This document shows positions 1 to 9,591 of a stretch of DNA of 64,000 nt, in pieces. The notes below the pieces were generated by a model that ran no database searches, was not told the DNA's origin, and saw nothing but the letters and a program-made list of their open reading frames with translations. The stretch spans positions 14,547,655-14,611,654 of the forward strand of contig NC_090744.1 of the NCBI RefSeq assembly GCF_036898095.1, in the 5' to 3' direction. Source of the stretch: Palaemon carinicauda (lineage: Eukaryota > Arthropoda > Malacostraca > Decapoda > Palaemonidae). A program made the position numbers and the translations under genes. How positions within the stretch are numbered: position 1 is the stretch's first letter; the number at the start of each line of letters is the position of its first letter.

Positions 1-512
1 ATACACCTGACAACAATGAGATACTTAACACTTCTTCACCCAAGGGGTTAATTACTGTACTGCAATTTGTTCAGTGTACTTTCCTCTTGGTAAGGGTAGA
101 AGAGACTCTTTAGCTGTGGTAAGCAGCTCTTCTAGGAGAAGGACACTCCAATATTAAACCACTGTTCTCTAGTCTTGGGTAGTGCCATAGCCTCTGTACC
201 ATGGTCTTCCACTGTCTTGGGTTGGAGTTCTCTTGCTTGAGGGTACACTCAGGCACACTATTCTATCTTATTTTTTTTTTCTTCCTCTTGTTTTTTTTGA
301 AATGGTGTGTTGGGCAGGCTTAATAGAAGGGCCATGGATGCCTGGTGGTTTATCAAGAGGTTGTCTTTTCCTTTTTCTGATTCTTTTTCTTCTCAAAACC
401 ATCCTTACTGTCCTCCCTTCAGTTGAAGTGGCTATCCTGGAGGGTATTTAGCCTTGCATGGTGTATCGGCTCCTCCATGTTGACCAGTTTTTCCGACTTT
501 TTACTATAGTCT
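1..512 (+). promoter_or_regulatory. 5' untranslated region of the 2A-bearing non-LTR retrotransposon
   Basis: This stretch has no convincing ORF. It leads directly into the 982-aa polyprotein ORF. The first 21 bases match, with two differences, the reverse complement of 47,117-47,137, so the window starts inside a repeated 5' UTR rather than in unique DNA. Non-LTR elements usually carry an internal promoter in this region; that is family knowledge and not visible here. The true 5' end lies before base 1. The ATG at 233 opens a 72-codon ORF that looks incidental. Confidence 0.6.
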
Positions 513-3461
513 ATGGGTATCATCAATCACTTTGTTTATAATTCTGTACGTATTGTTTTTGTTATAATTCTTGTTAATCTAGTTTTTAAGTATGATGTCT
601 CTTTTTTATTTCTATTAATTCTTATGCTGTCTGGAGACATTGAGCGAAATCCGGGACCAGTACGTCCTAGATTTCGTCAATGTCGTCTTCTGTATTGCAA
701 TATTCGTGGTCTTCATGCAAATATCCAAGACCTTACAGTTGCGTCCAGACAGTATGATATTCTTTTGTGCTCAGAAACTTTGGTTTCTAATATGAGGCAC
801 TCATCTGAGCTCCTTATAACTGGTTTTAAGAAGCCAATAATGTTGAAACGTGATGCCATCCCTAGGGCCAGGGGAATGGCGGTGTATATTAGGACAGAGT
901 ACCCTGCTTCTCATAAGTCCTGCTATCAATGTGGATGTCATGAGATTCAGGTAATAAAAGTTTGTGGCAGGCATAACAACTTTTATTTATGTTCGATCTA
1001 CCGGAATCCAGACATGGATGATTCTATCTTCGATTGTCTTCTTACCATTATGGCTAAGATACAAGAAGATGATAGAAAGGCTTCTTTTGTCTTTGTTGGT
1101 GATTTTAATGCTCACCATAGGGAGTGGTTAAGTTCTATCTCTCCTACTGATCGCCATGGCTTACGAGCTTTAGACTTTGCCTCTGAATCAGGCTGTGAGC
1201 AAATCATAAATGAAGCTACTCACAGGTCTGGTAATTGCTTGGACCTTGTATACACTGACTCCCCTGGCGTTATAACTGGTAAGGTTGGTTCTCCAGTCGG
1301 GACATCTGATCATGCCTTGATTTCATTATTAGTGAAGACTGAGCAGCCTGTCCCTGATATATCATATTCTTGTAAAATTTATATGAAATCCCAAGCAGAC
1401 TGGAATGGGATTTTACATGATCTTTTGTGCTTGAATTGGTCACAATTATATAATAGTGTAGATCCTGTTGTCCCTTTGAATGAGAATCTAGTCAACATAA
1501 TTGATAGGCGTATCCCTTCTCGTGTGCTAAGGTACCGAGTGAAGGACAAACCGTGGTTCAATGATGATTGTAGACGTGCTTATTTGGAGAAGCAGGAGGC
1601 CTATCAACTTTGGAAGGGTAACAGATCAGATTTGACCTGGAACAACTATACTCAGCTTCGAGCTTTTGCTCAGAGAGTTTATGCCTCAACTGAAAAGGAG
1701 TACAATTTAACCATAAAAGAAACACTTTCTGGTACAACTCAGGAACATAAATGGTGGTCTACCCTTAAATCTGCACTCTTTGGTGTAGATGCAACAGTTC
1801 CTCCTTTACTTAAACCAGATGGCTCAGTCACTCACTGTCCAAAGGAAAAGGCAACCCTTTTGGCTGATGTTTTTGACAGTAAACAGAGTAATGAAAAACT
1901 TGAACTTCCTCATTCCTGTTTTCCTGAGGCTAAACTAACTAGTTTAGCTTTTCGATCTCGTGAGATTAAAGCTCTGTTGATGGACCTTGATGCTTATGGA
2001 GGTGTAGACCCAAATGGTATTTTTCCTTTGTTTTTTATAAAGACAGCAGATTTCTTAGCTCCAAAGTTATCTGTTATTTTGCGGAAGTTAGCAAGAAGAG
2101 GAGCTTTTAGCACTAGTTGGAGAATTGGTAATGTTACTCCTCTATGTAAATGTGTTTGTGGTAGCTCAAGTCCCACTGATTACCGCCCAATTTCCATAAC
2201 TCCCATATTATCTAAAGTTTTTGAACGTCTTCTGGCAAAACGTCTTAATAGGTTTGCTGAAGGTAATCATCTACTCCCTAGTTTGCAATTTGGTTTTCGT
2301 AAAGGCCTTGGAGCATGTGATGCCCTTCTTACAATCTCCAATGCTGTACAGAAATCCCTTGATTGTGGTCGGGAAGTTCGTATGATTGGCCTTGATTTTA
2401 GTGCTGCCTTTGACCGTGTTAATCATGAGGCCCTTGTTTTCAAACTGAAACAGTTGGGAGTGGGTGGGTCGTTTCTTAGCATTATTACTGATTTTTTAAG
2501 TAATAGATCTCAAAGAGTTGTTGTTGATGGGCACCATAGTGATTATAGGAATGTGATATCCGGTGTTCCACAGGGTAGTGTTCTTGGCCCATTACTTTTC
2601 ATACTATATACACATGACATGTGGTTTGGCCTAGAAAACAAGCTTGTTGCATATGCAGATGATGCTACTCTCTTTGCATCAATTCCATCCCCTGAATGTA
2701 GATCTAGGGTTGGTGAATCCCTTAATAGAGATTTAGCTAGAATTAGTGCATGGTGCAAATTATGGGGTATGAAGTTGAATCCTAACAAAACTCAAAGTAT
2801 GATTGTAAGTAGGTCAAGGACGGTGGTTCCTCAACATCCGGATCTCAGTATTGATAATGTTTCTTTAAATATGTATGACTCTTTCAAAATTTTAGGTGTG
2901 ATTCTCGACAGTAAATTTACTTTTGAGAAACATATAAGGTCTGTGTCTTCTTCAATTTCACAAAAAATAGGCTTATTGAGAAAGTCTTTCAAGATTTTCG
3001 GTGATCAATCTATTCTGAAGAAGTGTTTTAATTCTTTCATTCTACCTTGTTTTGAGTATTGTTCTCCTGTCTGGTCTTCAGCTGCTGATTCTCATCTTAA
3101 TTTGTTGGACAGAAACTTACGGTCTATTAAATTTCTTATTCCTGATCTAGATATTAATCTTTGGCACCGTCGTTCAATTAGTTCATTATGCATGTTGCAT
3201 AAGATTTTTCTCAACTCTGACCATCCTTTACATTCAGATCTCCCTGGACAATTCTATCCTGTTCGTAATACTAGGCAGGCAGTTAATTCTAATAGCCAGG
3301 CCTTCTCCATCACGAGGCTCAATACTACGCAGTACTCTAGAAGTTTTATTCCAGCTGTGACCAAGTTGTGGAATGATCTTCCTAATCGGGTGGTTGAATC
3401 AGTAGAACTTCAAAAGTTCAAAGTTGGAGCAAATGCTTTTTTGTTGACCAGGCGGACATAG
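513..3461 (+). CDS. Non-LTR retrotransposon polyprotein (2A-like + APE endonuclease + reverse transcriptase), intact ORF
   Basis: This 982-aa ORF would nick target DNA and copy its own RNA into the nick (target-primed reverse transcription). Residues 9-40 are strongly hydrophobic, followed by a 2A-like motif at residues 41-49. An APE-type endonuclease follows: the YCNIRG strand near residue 61, SETL near 87, GDFNAH at 196-201 and SDH at 265-267. The reverse transcriptase has the FSAAFDRVNH block near 628, GVPQGSVLGP near 684 and the catalytic AYADD at 713-717. No separate gag ORF is seen upstream. The clade is uncertain; the single-ORF layout and TAA-repeat tail fit the CR1/L2/Jockey side of APE elements. 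No stop or frameshift interrupts it, so it may be young. The ATG at 513 is chosen because it puts the hydrophobic segment and the 2A motif in frame. Confidence 0.9.
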   Translation: MGIINHFVYNSVRIVFVIILVNLVFKYDVSFLFLLILMLSGDIERNPGPVRPRFRQCRLLYCNIRGLHANIQDLTVASRQYDILLCSETLVSNMRHSSELLITGFKKPIMLKRDAIPRARGMAVYIRTEYPASHKSCYQCGCHEIQVIKVCGRHNNFYLCSIYRNPDMDDSIFDCLLTIMAKIQEDDRKASFVFVGDFNAHHREWLSSISPTDRHGLRALDFASESGCEQIINEATHRSGNCLDLVYTDSPGVITGKVGSPVGTSDHALISLLVKTEQPVPDISYSCKIYMKSQADWNGILHDLLCLNWSQLYNSVDPVVPLNENLVNIIDRRIPSRVLRYRVKDKPWFNDDCRRAYLEKQEAYQLWKGNRSDLTWNNYTQLRAFAQRVYASTEKEYNLTIKETLSGTTQEHKWWSTLKSALFGVDATVPPLLKPDGSVTHCPKEKATLLADVFDSKQSNEKLELPHSCFPEAKLTSLAFRSREIKALLMDLDAYGGVDPNGIFPLFFIKTADFLAPKLSVILRKLARRGAFSTSWRIGNVTPLCKCVCGSSSPTDYRPISITPILSKVFERLLAKRLNRFAEGNHLLPSLQFGFRKGLGACDALLTISNAVQKSLDCGREVRMIGLDFSAAFDRVNHEALVFKLKQLGVGGSFLSIITDFLSNRSQRVVVDGHHSDYRNVISGVPQGSVLGPLLFILYTHDMWFGLENKLVAYADDATLFASIPSPECRSRVGESLNRDLARISAWCKLWGMKLNPNKTQSMIVSRSRTVVPQHPDLSIDNVSLNMYDSFKILGVILDSKFTFEKHIRSVSSSISQKIGLLRKSFKIFGDQSILKKCFNSFILPCFEYCSPVWSSAADSHLNLLDRNLRSIKFLIPDLDINLWHRRSISSLCMLHKIFLNSDHPLHSDLPGQFYPVRNTRQAVNSNSQAFSITRLNTTQYSRSFIPAVTKLWNDLPNRVVESVELQKFKVGANAFLLTRRT
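633..659 (+). other. 2A-like (ribosome-skipping) peptide motif
   Basis: Codons 41-49 of the ORF encode GDIERNPGP, which fits the 2A consensus DxExNPGP. In known 2A peptides the ribosome skips the Gly-Pro bond, here between codons 48 (654-656) and 49 (657-659). That would release a 48-aa hydrophobic leader and let the endonuclease-RT chain start with proline. 2A-like motifs at the N terminus are known from some APE-type non-LTR retrotransposons; activity here is inferred. Confidence 0.8.
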
Positions 3462-3708
3462 TCTTTTTATAGTTTATTTATGACATATTTGTTTTTGATG
3501 TTGTTGATAGTTTATTATATGACATGTCTGTTTTGACGTTGTTTCTTATTTTAGAATGATTTATTGTTAATTTGTTCTCTTCATTTATTTATTTCCTTAT
3601 TTCCTTTCCTCACTGGGCTATTTTTCCCTGTTGGAGCCCCTGGGCTTATAGCATCTTGCTTTTCCAACTAGGGTTGTAGCTTGGATAGTAATAATAATAA
3701 TAATAATT
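3462..3708 (+). mobile_element. 3' UTR and TAA-repeat tail of the 2A non-LTR element
   Basis: A T-rich 3' UTR ends in a TAA repeat at about 3,688-3,707. The segment around 3,608-3,690 (for example ctgggcttatagcatc) recurs at 6,720-6,815 on the same strand and reverse-complemented at 54,950-55,020. That marks it as the 3' end of a dispersed family. A simple-repeat tail instead of poly-A is usual for several non-LTR clades. Confidence 0.75.
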
Positions 3709-3775
3709 ATTTTCTAAAGAAATATTTTGATGGAGAGTGCTATGAACTGCAAATTTTTTTTAGAGTTTTCCCTGA

Positions 3776-4168
<393 letters not shown>

Positions 4169-4170
<2 letters not shown>

Positions 4171-4365
4171 CGTATTCGACATAGGAAAAATCTATTTTTG
4201 GGTGAGCCATGTCGTCCTGATGGAAGTTTCTAAAAGGCAGCTTTTTACTTGAGGTATTTCTGCTAGTGATATGCCACAGAATTTTACCTGTAGAGGTATC
4301 ACGGAGTTCTCACCTCCGGAGCGAATATCAATACGACTGGGAACAAGACATTAATGGATATCTGC
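4169..4365 (-). mobile_element. Solo fragment of a DIRS-like right terminal repeat
   Basis: The stretch tttttgggtgagccatgtcg and the following gtcctgatgga match the outer right end of the DIRS copies at 22.9-23.4 kb and 32.2-32.7 kb, in the orientation expected for a minus-strand element. The end is GTT (minus strand, 4,169-4,171) abutting ATATAT. The inner side fades near 4,365. It is a third, truncated member of the family. Confidence 0.6.
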
Positions 4366-4769
4366 TTTAAAGGATGAAAAGGGATACATTATCAACTAAA
4401 GAAAAGGATTGATAAAAATTACAGAGTATTTCTATAGAATGATATGCAATATTGATAAAAAAATAAATTTGCCAATTGACATAATTAAACACATGAGCCG
4501 GTACCAATAGTTACTGCGGGAGACGTACACAAAGCAGGAAAAGGCATGAAAAGAGGCACAGCAGACAGACGAAGGCTTAACAATTAATTTAATTATTGAA
4601 TAAGGATATTTCCTGAAAGTAAAACTGGCTGAAGTATTCACAGAATGTATGAAATAATGCTCTATTCCTACAGCTTAGAAAAGGTTTATCATCTTACTAA
4701 TTCACAAATAGGGAGACACCTGAGACCTGACAAACTAGCGCTCATTAAATTTACTCTCAGTATTATAAT
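4366..4769. other. No recognisable gene or repeat
   Basis: AT-rich sequence between the DIRS fragment and the RTE fragment. I see no convincing ORF; the 69-codon minus-strand ORF at 4,432-4,641 has no family resemblance. Confidence 0.5.
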
Positions 4770-5815
4770 AAATATTTACAGAAGTTCATATTAGGCCGAA
4801 TAGGAAGAAAGTTAAACTTCAGACAACCAGGACAGCAGGCAGGCTAAAGAAGTAGGTATCCATCAACTGACCATATCCTTGTAATCAACTAGCTCATGGA
4901 AAAATCAACAAAGTATGACAAACTACTACTTATGTCTTATATAGACTACGAGAAAGTTTTTGATTCTTTGAAAATTTCAACAGTAATGAAAGCCCTCCAA
5001 TGACAAGGAATAGATGAATCTTATGTTAGATCGCTTGAAAATATCTTTTGTGGAAGCACAGCAATGCTAAACTACACAAAGAGACCCCTTCTCTCCTAAA
5101 TTATTCACAGCATACCTGGAAGAAGTTGTATATAATTTATTTCGGTTGAACTCGGTGAATTGGAATAAAATTGTTTTCGTTTGTGGAAACGCCAATAAAA
5201 GTAAGGGGCGTGGTTAAGGTTAGTCGTGTTCGATATGTATTCATTCTGGTCTTCAAATTTTGTAAGGGAAAGTTTAAAGTGTATGGTTGTGGTAATAAGT
5301 ACTTGATAAGGTTCTTATTGAGTATACCGGTTTAATGGTGATATGCCCCTGAGCATATATGACAAGGTGCTTGTAAAATGAAAACTTCAGAAGTTTTCAG
5401 ACATTGTTGATGTTGAATATCACAGAATATTGATGTTGAATATTGCAGATTGTGTGGGAGTGACTTTCTGTAAAGCAAGAACGCAAATGCAAAAAATAAA
5501 TATTGCTTTTGTTTCTGGTGTTTATTGTTCTTAAAAAGTGCAAGTACGAAAGAATAAGAATTCGATTGGGAAAATGTAGGAATTCAAATTATTGGAGAAT
5601 GCCTTAACAACTTGAGTTTTGCAGATGATATACTTCTATTTATTGAATCATGGGAGGAATTGCAAAGATGATACAAGATTTGAATAGAGAAAGCAGAAAT
5701 GTTGGACTTAAAGTCAATATGAGTAAAACTAAGATTTTTTTTTAATGAAAATACAGAGACAGCAAATAAGATTTGGGGAAGAACCTATAAAGATTGGTAA
5801 TGAATGTAAACATGA
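4770..5815 (+). pseudogene. RTE-type non-LTR reverse transcriptase fragment, split by an insert
   Basis: Translation in shifting frames gives reverse-transcriptase blocks of the RTE type common in crustacean genomes. There is a FRQPGQQAG-like block near 4,820, then YIDYEKVFDSLK near 4,940 (the AFDSV block), then GIDESYVRSLE. After an interruption (5,140-5,572), SFADDILLFIES appears near 5,615-5,650, so the catalytic ADD core remains, followed by a KVGLKMN-like block. Several stops and frameshifts make it non-functional. The copy continues at about 7,000 after another insertion. Confidence 0.75.
5140..5572. other. Unidentified insertion inside the RTE fragment
   Basis: About 430 bases separate two RTE blocks that are adjacent in related elements. 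No inverted repeats or clear ORF are visible. A short internal duplication (gttgatgttgaatat, twice near 5,407-5,450) is present. It could be a small non-autonomous element or replaced sequence. Confidence 0.45.
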
Positions 5816-6822
5816 CATGTGGTTTGGCCTAGAAAACATGCTCGTTGCAAGTGCAGACGATGTTACTCTCTTTGCACCAATTCCATATCCTGAAAGAAGA
5901 TCCGGGTTTCTGAATCATTAAATTGAGATTTTGCTAATATTAGTGCAGGGTGCTAATCATAGGAGGTGTAGTTGAACACTAACAAAACTCAAAGTATGAT
6001 TGTAAGTAGGTCGAGGACAGTAGCTACTCAACATCTGGATCTCAGCATTGATAATGTTTTTTTTTTTTTTCAACTCTAAGACTTTTAAATTTTAGGGGTG
6101 ATTTTTTATATCATATTTACGTCTGAGAAGTACGTTTGATCTGTCTCTTGTTTAATTTCAAAAAAGAAAATTGCCTTATTGAGCAAGCCTTTAAAGAATT
6201 TGGTGGTCAATCAATTCTGAAAGTGTTTAAATTCTTTCACCCTTCCTTGTTTCTAATATAGTTCTCCTGTCTGTTCTTCAGCTGTTGAATCTTATCTTAA
6301 TTTATTGGACAGGAGCTTATAGTCTATTGAATTTATTATTCCTGATATAGATATTAATCTCTGGCAACGCCGTTCAGTTAGTTTTTCAGGCATGTTGGAC
6401 AAGATTTTTTTCTTTTATAATTCTGACCATCCTTTACATTCCCGGACAGTACCATCCTATTCGTAATACTAGGTATGTAAATAAATCTAACAGTCAGGCT
6501 TTCTCCATCATGCGGCTCAATACTACACAGTATTGTAGAACTTTTATACCAGCTGTAAACAAGTTGTGGAAAGATCTTCCTAAAAGTTCAAACTTGCAGT
6601 AGATGTTTGTTTGTTGACATAAGACTTTTTTATAGTTTTTCTATGAAACAACTACTTAATGTGGTTACTATTCTTGAAATTTTATTCTGATTGTTCATTA
6701 CTTCTGTAATCTATTTATTTAGTTATTTGTTTTCCTCACTGGTCTATTTTTTCCTGTTGGAATCTTTGGGCTTTTAGCATCTATCTTTTTTTACTAGAGT
6801 TGCAGTTAAGTTAATGATAATA
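5808..6822 (+). pseudogene. 5'-truncated, decayed copy related to the 2A non-LTR element
   Basis: From 'catgacatgtggtttggcct' (5,811) onward the sequence follows the intact element from about 2,614 to its 3' end, with many substitutions and indels. The ADD region is altered and the reading frame is lost. It ends with the family 3' UTR and a short repeat tail near 6,815. It is inserted in the RTE copy, which resumes near 7,000. The 5' truncation is typical of incomplete reverse transcription. Confidence 0.85.
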
Positions 6823-6823
6823 A

Positions 6824-6940
6824 TTATCATCATCATCTCCTCCTACGCCTATTGACGCAAAGTGCAACAGTTACATTCCACCAGTCATCTCTATCGTGAG
6901 CTTTTAAATCAATACTTCTCCATTCATCATCTCCATCTCC

Positions 6941-6997
<57 letters not shown>

Positions 6998-6998
6998 G
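6824..6998 (-). mobile_element. RTE 3'-tail fragment plus (TAA)n
   Basis: On the minus strand this reads as an RTE 3' UTR ending in GCGTAGGAGGAGATGATG, the family's typical tail. A shorter version of the same tail lies at 8,778-8,825. The (TAA)n run at about 6,943-6,996 borders it. ORFs through the run encode homopolymers and are not genes. Confidence 0.55.
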
Positions 6999-7518
6999 TG
7001 TATCCAATGGATACAAGACAAAATTAAAAGAAGAATACGCATAGGGTGAAGACCTTTTGGCAAACAAAATGAGGTTATGAAATGTAAAATGTCATCCTCT
7101 CCAAAAAGAGAAGTCTTTACTTATTTTGTCGTAGCAGTATTGACTTATGCATCAGAAACTTGGAGCCTTAATAGAACTAGTCATAACTCAAACAGCTCTA
7201 AACAAAATAATGACGGGAACAACATTAAGAGACGAGAGCAAACTAAAGTAGTGGATATTCTAACAGGTAAGAAAAAGAAATGGACAAGGGCAGGACGTAT
7301 AATGAGAATGACAGATAATAATTGGACGAAAATAAGGACTGAATGGATTCCTGGAGATTGCAAACAAAGCAATGGAAGGAAGAGAAGACGATGGTTTGAA
7401 AAGCTAAGAAAATATGTGCGTATCAACAGCAATCACAAGACCATAAAAAGACGAGAGTGGAATGACATGTCTGAGGCCTTTGCCCTACAGTGGACTAGCT
7501 CTGGGTGGTGATGATGGT
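6999..7518 (+). pseudogene. C-terminal part of the split RTE element
   Basis: The ORF at 7,077-7,511 (144 aa) carries the C-terminal RTE signature. LTYASETWSL comes near its start, then KKKWTRAGRIMRM, then RRRWFEKLRKY, and it ends FALQWTSSGW. Just upstream a KRRIRIG-like block fits the same protein. With the 4.77-5.82 kb part this is one element broken by two insertions. The 3' end runs into gatgatg, the expected RTE tail, where the LTR element at 7,521 begins. Confidence 0.8.
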
Positions 7519-7520
7519 AT

Positions 7521-7765
7521 TGTACCAACCGTGTGTCACATGATCGTACATAGTTCATTTTGTGCTTGTATCTTCGCTCTCCCCTCGCACTAAAAAGAAC
7601 CTGAAAAATCATGTCTGCTTTTCTCCTCTGTAACAGTGTCGAATTTTCAACATGAAAATTCTTGTTGCTTTGAGATTTTATATATAAAGGAGAGAGTTCT
7701 ACAATAAACTCACTCAGTTGCTTGTATCCTGCCTTTGAGTCACAACCTTCTCTCGGTCCGTCACA
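7521..7765 (+). repeat. 5' LTR of the TRIM-like element
   Basis: Starts TG, ends CA and contains a TATA-like tatataaagg near 7,680. An aataaac polyadenylation-like motif near 7,702 lies downstream. Only a few bases differ from the 3' LTR. Confidence 0.88.
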
Positions 7766-8154
7766 TTGGTGACCCCGAAGTGACTCCCTCCTCCCGCCCT
7801 CCCCCCCCCCCTGCCTCTCACCGTTACTATGACGCCGTCAACGCATACCTTCTGCAGCAGTACTTGCCGTCGCCATCCGCCCGTATAGCAACGCTTTTTA
7901 AGCTCTCTCAACAACCGTTGGGGGACCAAAGGGCTTCGCTGAACCTCGAGAAAATGACCAGTATCACTCGCCTGCAACCTGCCGCACACGGCTCTCCTCG
8001 TGAGGTGAACCTACTTCGTGCCCTTATGGACAGCCACTTCATGACCTTCAAAACCTCCATCAACGCCTCCACTCCTAACGAAGAGGACACCTATTCAACT
8101 TCAACCGAAGCTGACGTGAATGCCGTAGGCCACACATGCCTATGGATGCCGTAG
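7766..8154 (+). pseudogene. Truncated gypsy gag remnant
   Basis: The open frame from inside the LTR (ORF 7,735-8,154) includes SARIATLFKLSQQPLGDQRA, HGSPREVNLLR and STEADVNAVGH. All three blocks recur in the minus-strand gypsy gag at 53.1-53.7 kb. Most of gag and all of pol are missing. The frame ends where a minisatellite has grown out of the NAVGH codons. Confidence 0.7.
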
Positions 8155-8337
8155 GACATACACGCCTATGAATGCCGCAGGCCTATGAATGCCATAGGAC
8201 ACACACGCCTATGAATGCCATAGGACACACTCGCTTATGAATGGCGTAGGCGTATGAATGCCGTAGGACACCCACGCCTATGAATGCCGTAGGACACACA
8301 CGCCTATGAATGCCGTAGGACACACTCGCCTACCCCG
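8125..8337 (+). repeat. Minisatellite of about 26-bp units derived from gag codons
   Basis: Roughly eight degenerate copies of tatgaatgccgtaggacaca plus cacgcc, some shortened to about 17 bp. The first unit overlaps the gag codons for NAVGH, so the array arose by local duplication of coding sequence. The unit length is not a multiple of three and destroys the frame. Confidence 0.85.
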
Positions 8338-8509
8338 TGACAAGCTGGAGCGGCAACAAAGCCACCCATCTTCCGCCACTCGCTCGCGCCTCAACCAACA
8401 ACTTCTACAGCCACTCACTGCCGCTAATCGGCGCAGTTTTTACTACTACCTCTCCAGATTCAGGGCACCTATCTAATATGGTCAGTATGTCATTTTTAGG
8501 GGGAAGCCA

Positions 8510-8753
8510 TGTACCAACTGTGTGTCACACGATCGTACATAGTTCATTTTGTGCTTGTATCTTCGCTCTCCCCTCGCACTAAAAAGAACCTGAAAAATCA
8601 TGTCTGCTTTTCTCCTCTGTAACAGTGTCGAATTTTCAACATGAAAATTCTTGTTGCTTTGAGATTTTGTATATAAAGGAGAGTGTTCTCAATAAATTCA
8701 CTCAGTGGCTTGTATCTTGCCTTTGAGTCACAACTTTCTCTCGGCCCGTCACA
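8510..8753 (+). repeat. 3' LTR of the TRIM-like element
   Basis: Direct copy of the 5' LTR, with few substitutions and indels. It is preceded by a polypurine tract and followed by the GTAT duplication. Confidence 0.88.
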
Positions 8754-8777
8754 GTATGTATACATATACAGTATACC

Positions 8778-9060
<283 letters not shown>

Positions 9061-9239
9061 CTGTCATTTTACGTGTTCTTACTACTGAGCATTCAGTGAA
9101 TTCGCATAACCTTCATCTGTGAACATTTCAATTACGGTAAACACAATACAATTTTCACGCATACAATTACACACAGCATAGTTTAACTTAACGACCTTTC
9201 AGTTTCGTTAGTGAGTGTTTGTGTTTAAACGACTGAGAC

Positions 9240-9554
9240 ATGAGCGAATGGTTCAGTTTTCAAAAGTGTCTGAACCACTGCTCGTTGGTTCATTCTTCCT
9301 CTTCTTCAAGCAACTCTGACTTGTTGCTTTATTCTTCCTCTTCCTCCAGCAAAGTCAAGATGTGTATCGAGGAAAGGTTTACACAAAACCTCACGGATCA
9401 TTTTAAAGAAAACAAAAAAGGATTAATTCCAAAGTTTGACTACCAGAAGACCATCGATGCCCTGAAAGCAGCAGCTGATAACTCACTTGTCAAGGGGCGG
9501 CACGGATATTATCTTTTGGTGAAGTAAGTTATCACTTCAATCTATTATTTTACT

Positions 9555-9591
<37 letters not shown>

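Larger units (their letters stand above)
7521..8753 (+). mobile_element. Small internally deleted LTR retrotransposon (Ty3/gypsy-derived, TRIM-like)
   Basis: Two near-identical direct repeats of about 245 bp (7,521-7,765 and 8,510-8,753) both begin TGTACCAAC and end GTCACA. A primer-binding-like site follows the first (ttggtgaccccgaagtgac) and a polypurine tract (agggggaag) precedes the second. The flanks carry a 4-bp GTAT duplication (7,517-7,520 and 8,754-8,757). The interior is about 740 bp with only gag remnants, so the element would need proteins supplied in trans. It inserted at the 3' end of the RTE copy. The decayed gypsy at 52.3-54.0 kb has a related gag. Confidence 0.88.

Noticed and set aside
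8125..8337. CRISPR-like array of short repeats
   Set aside because: Units are contiguous without unique spacers, the genome is eukaryotic, and the repeat grows out of gag codons.
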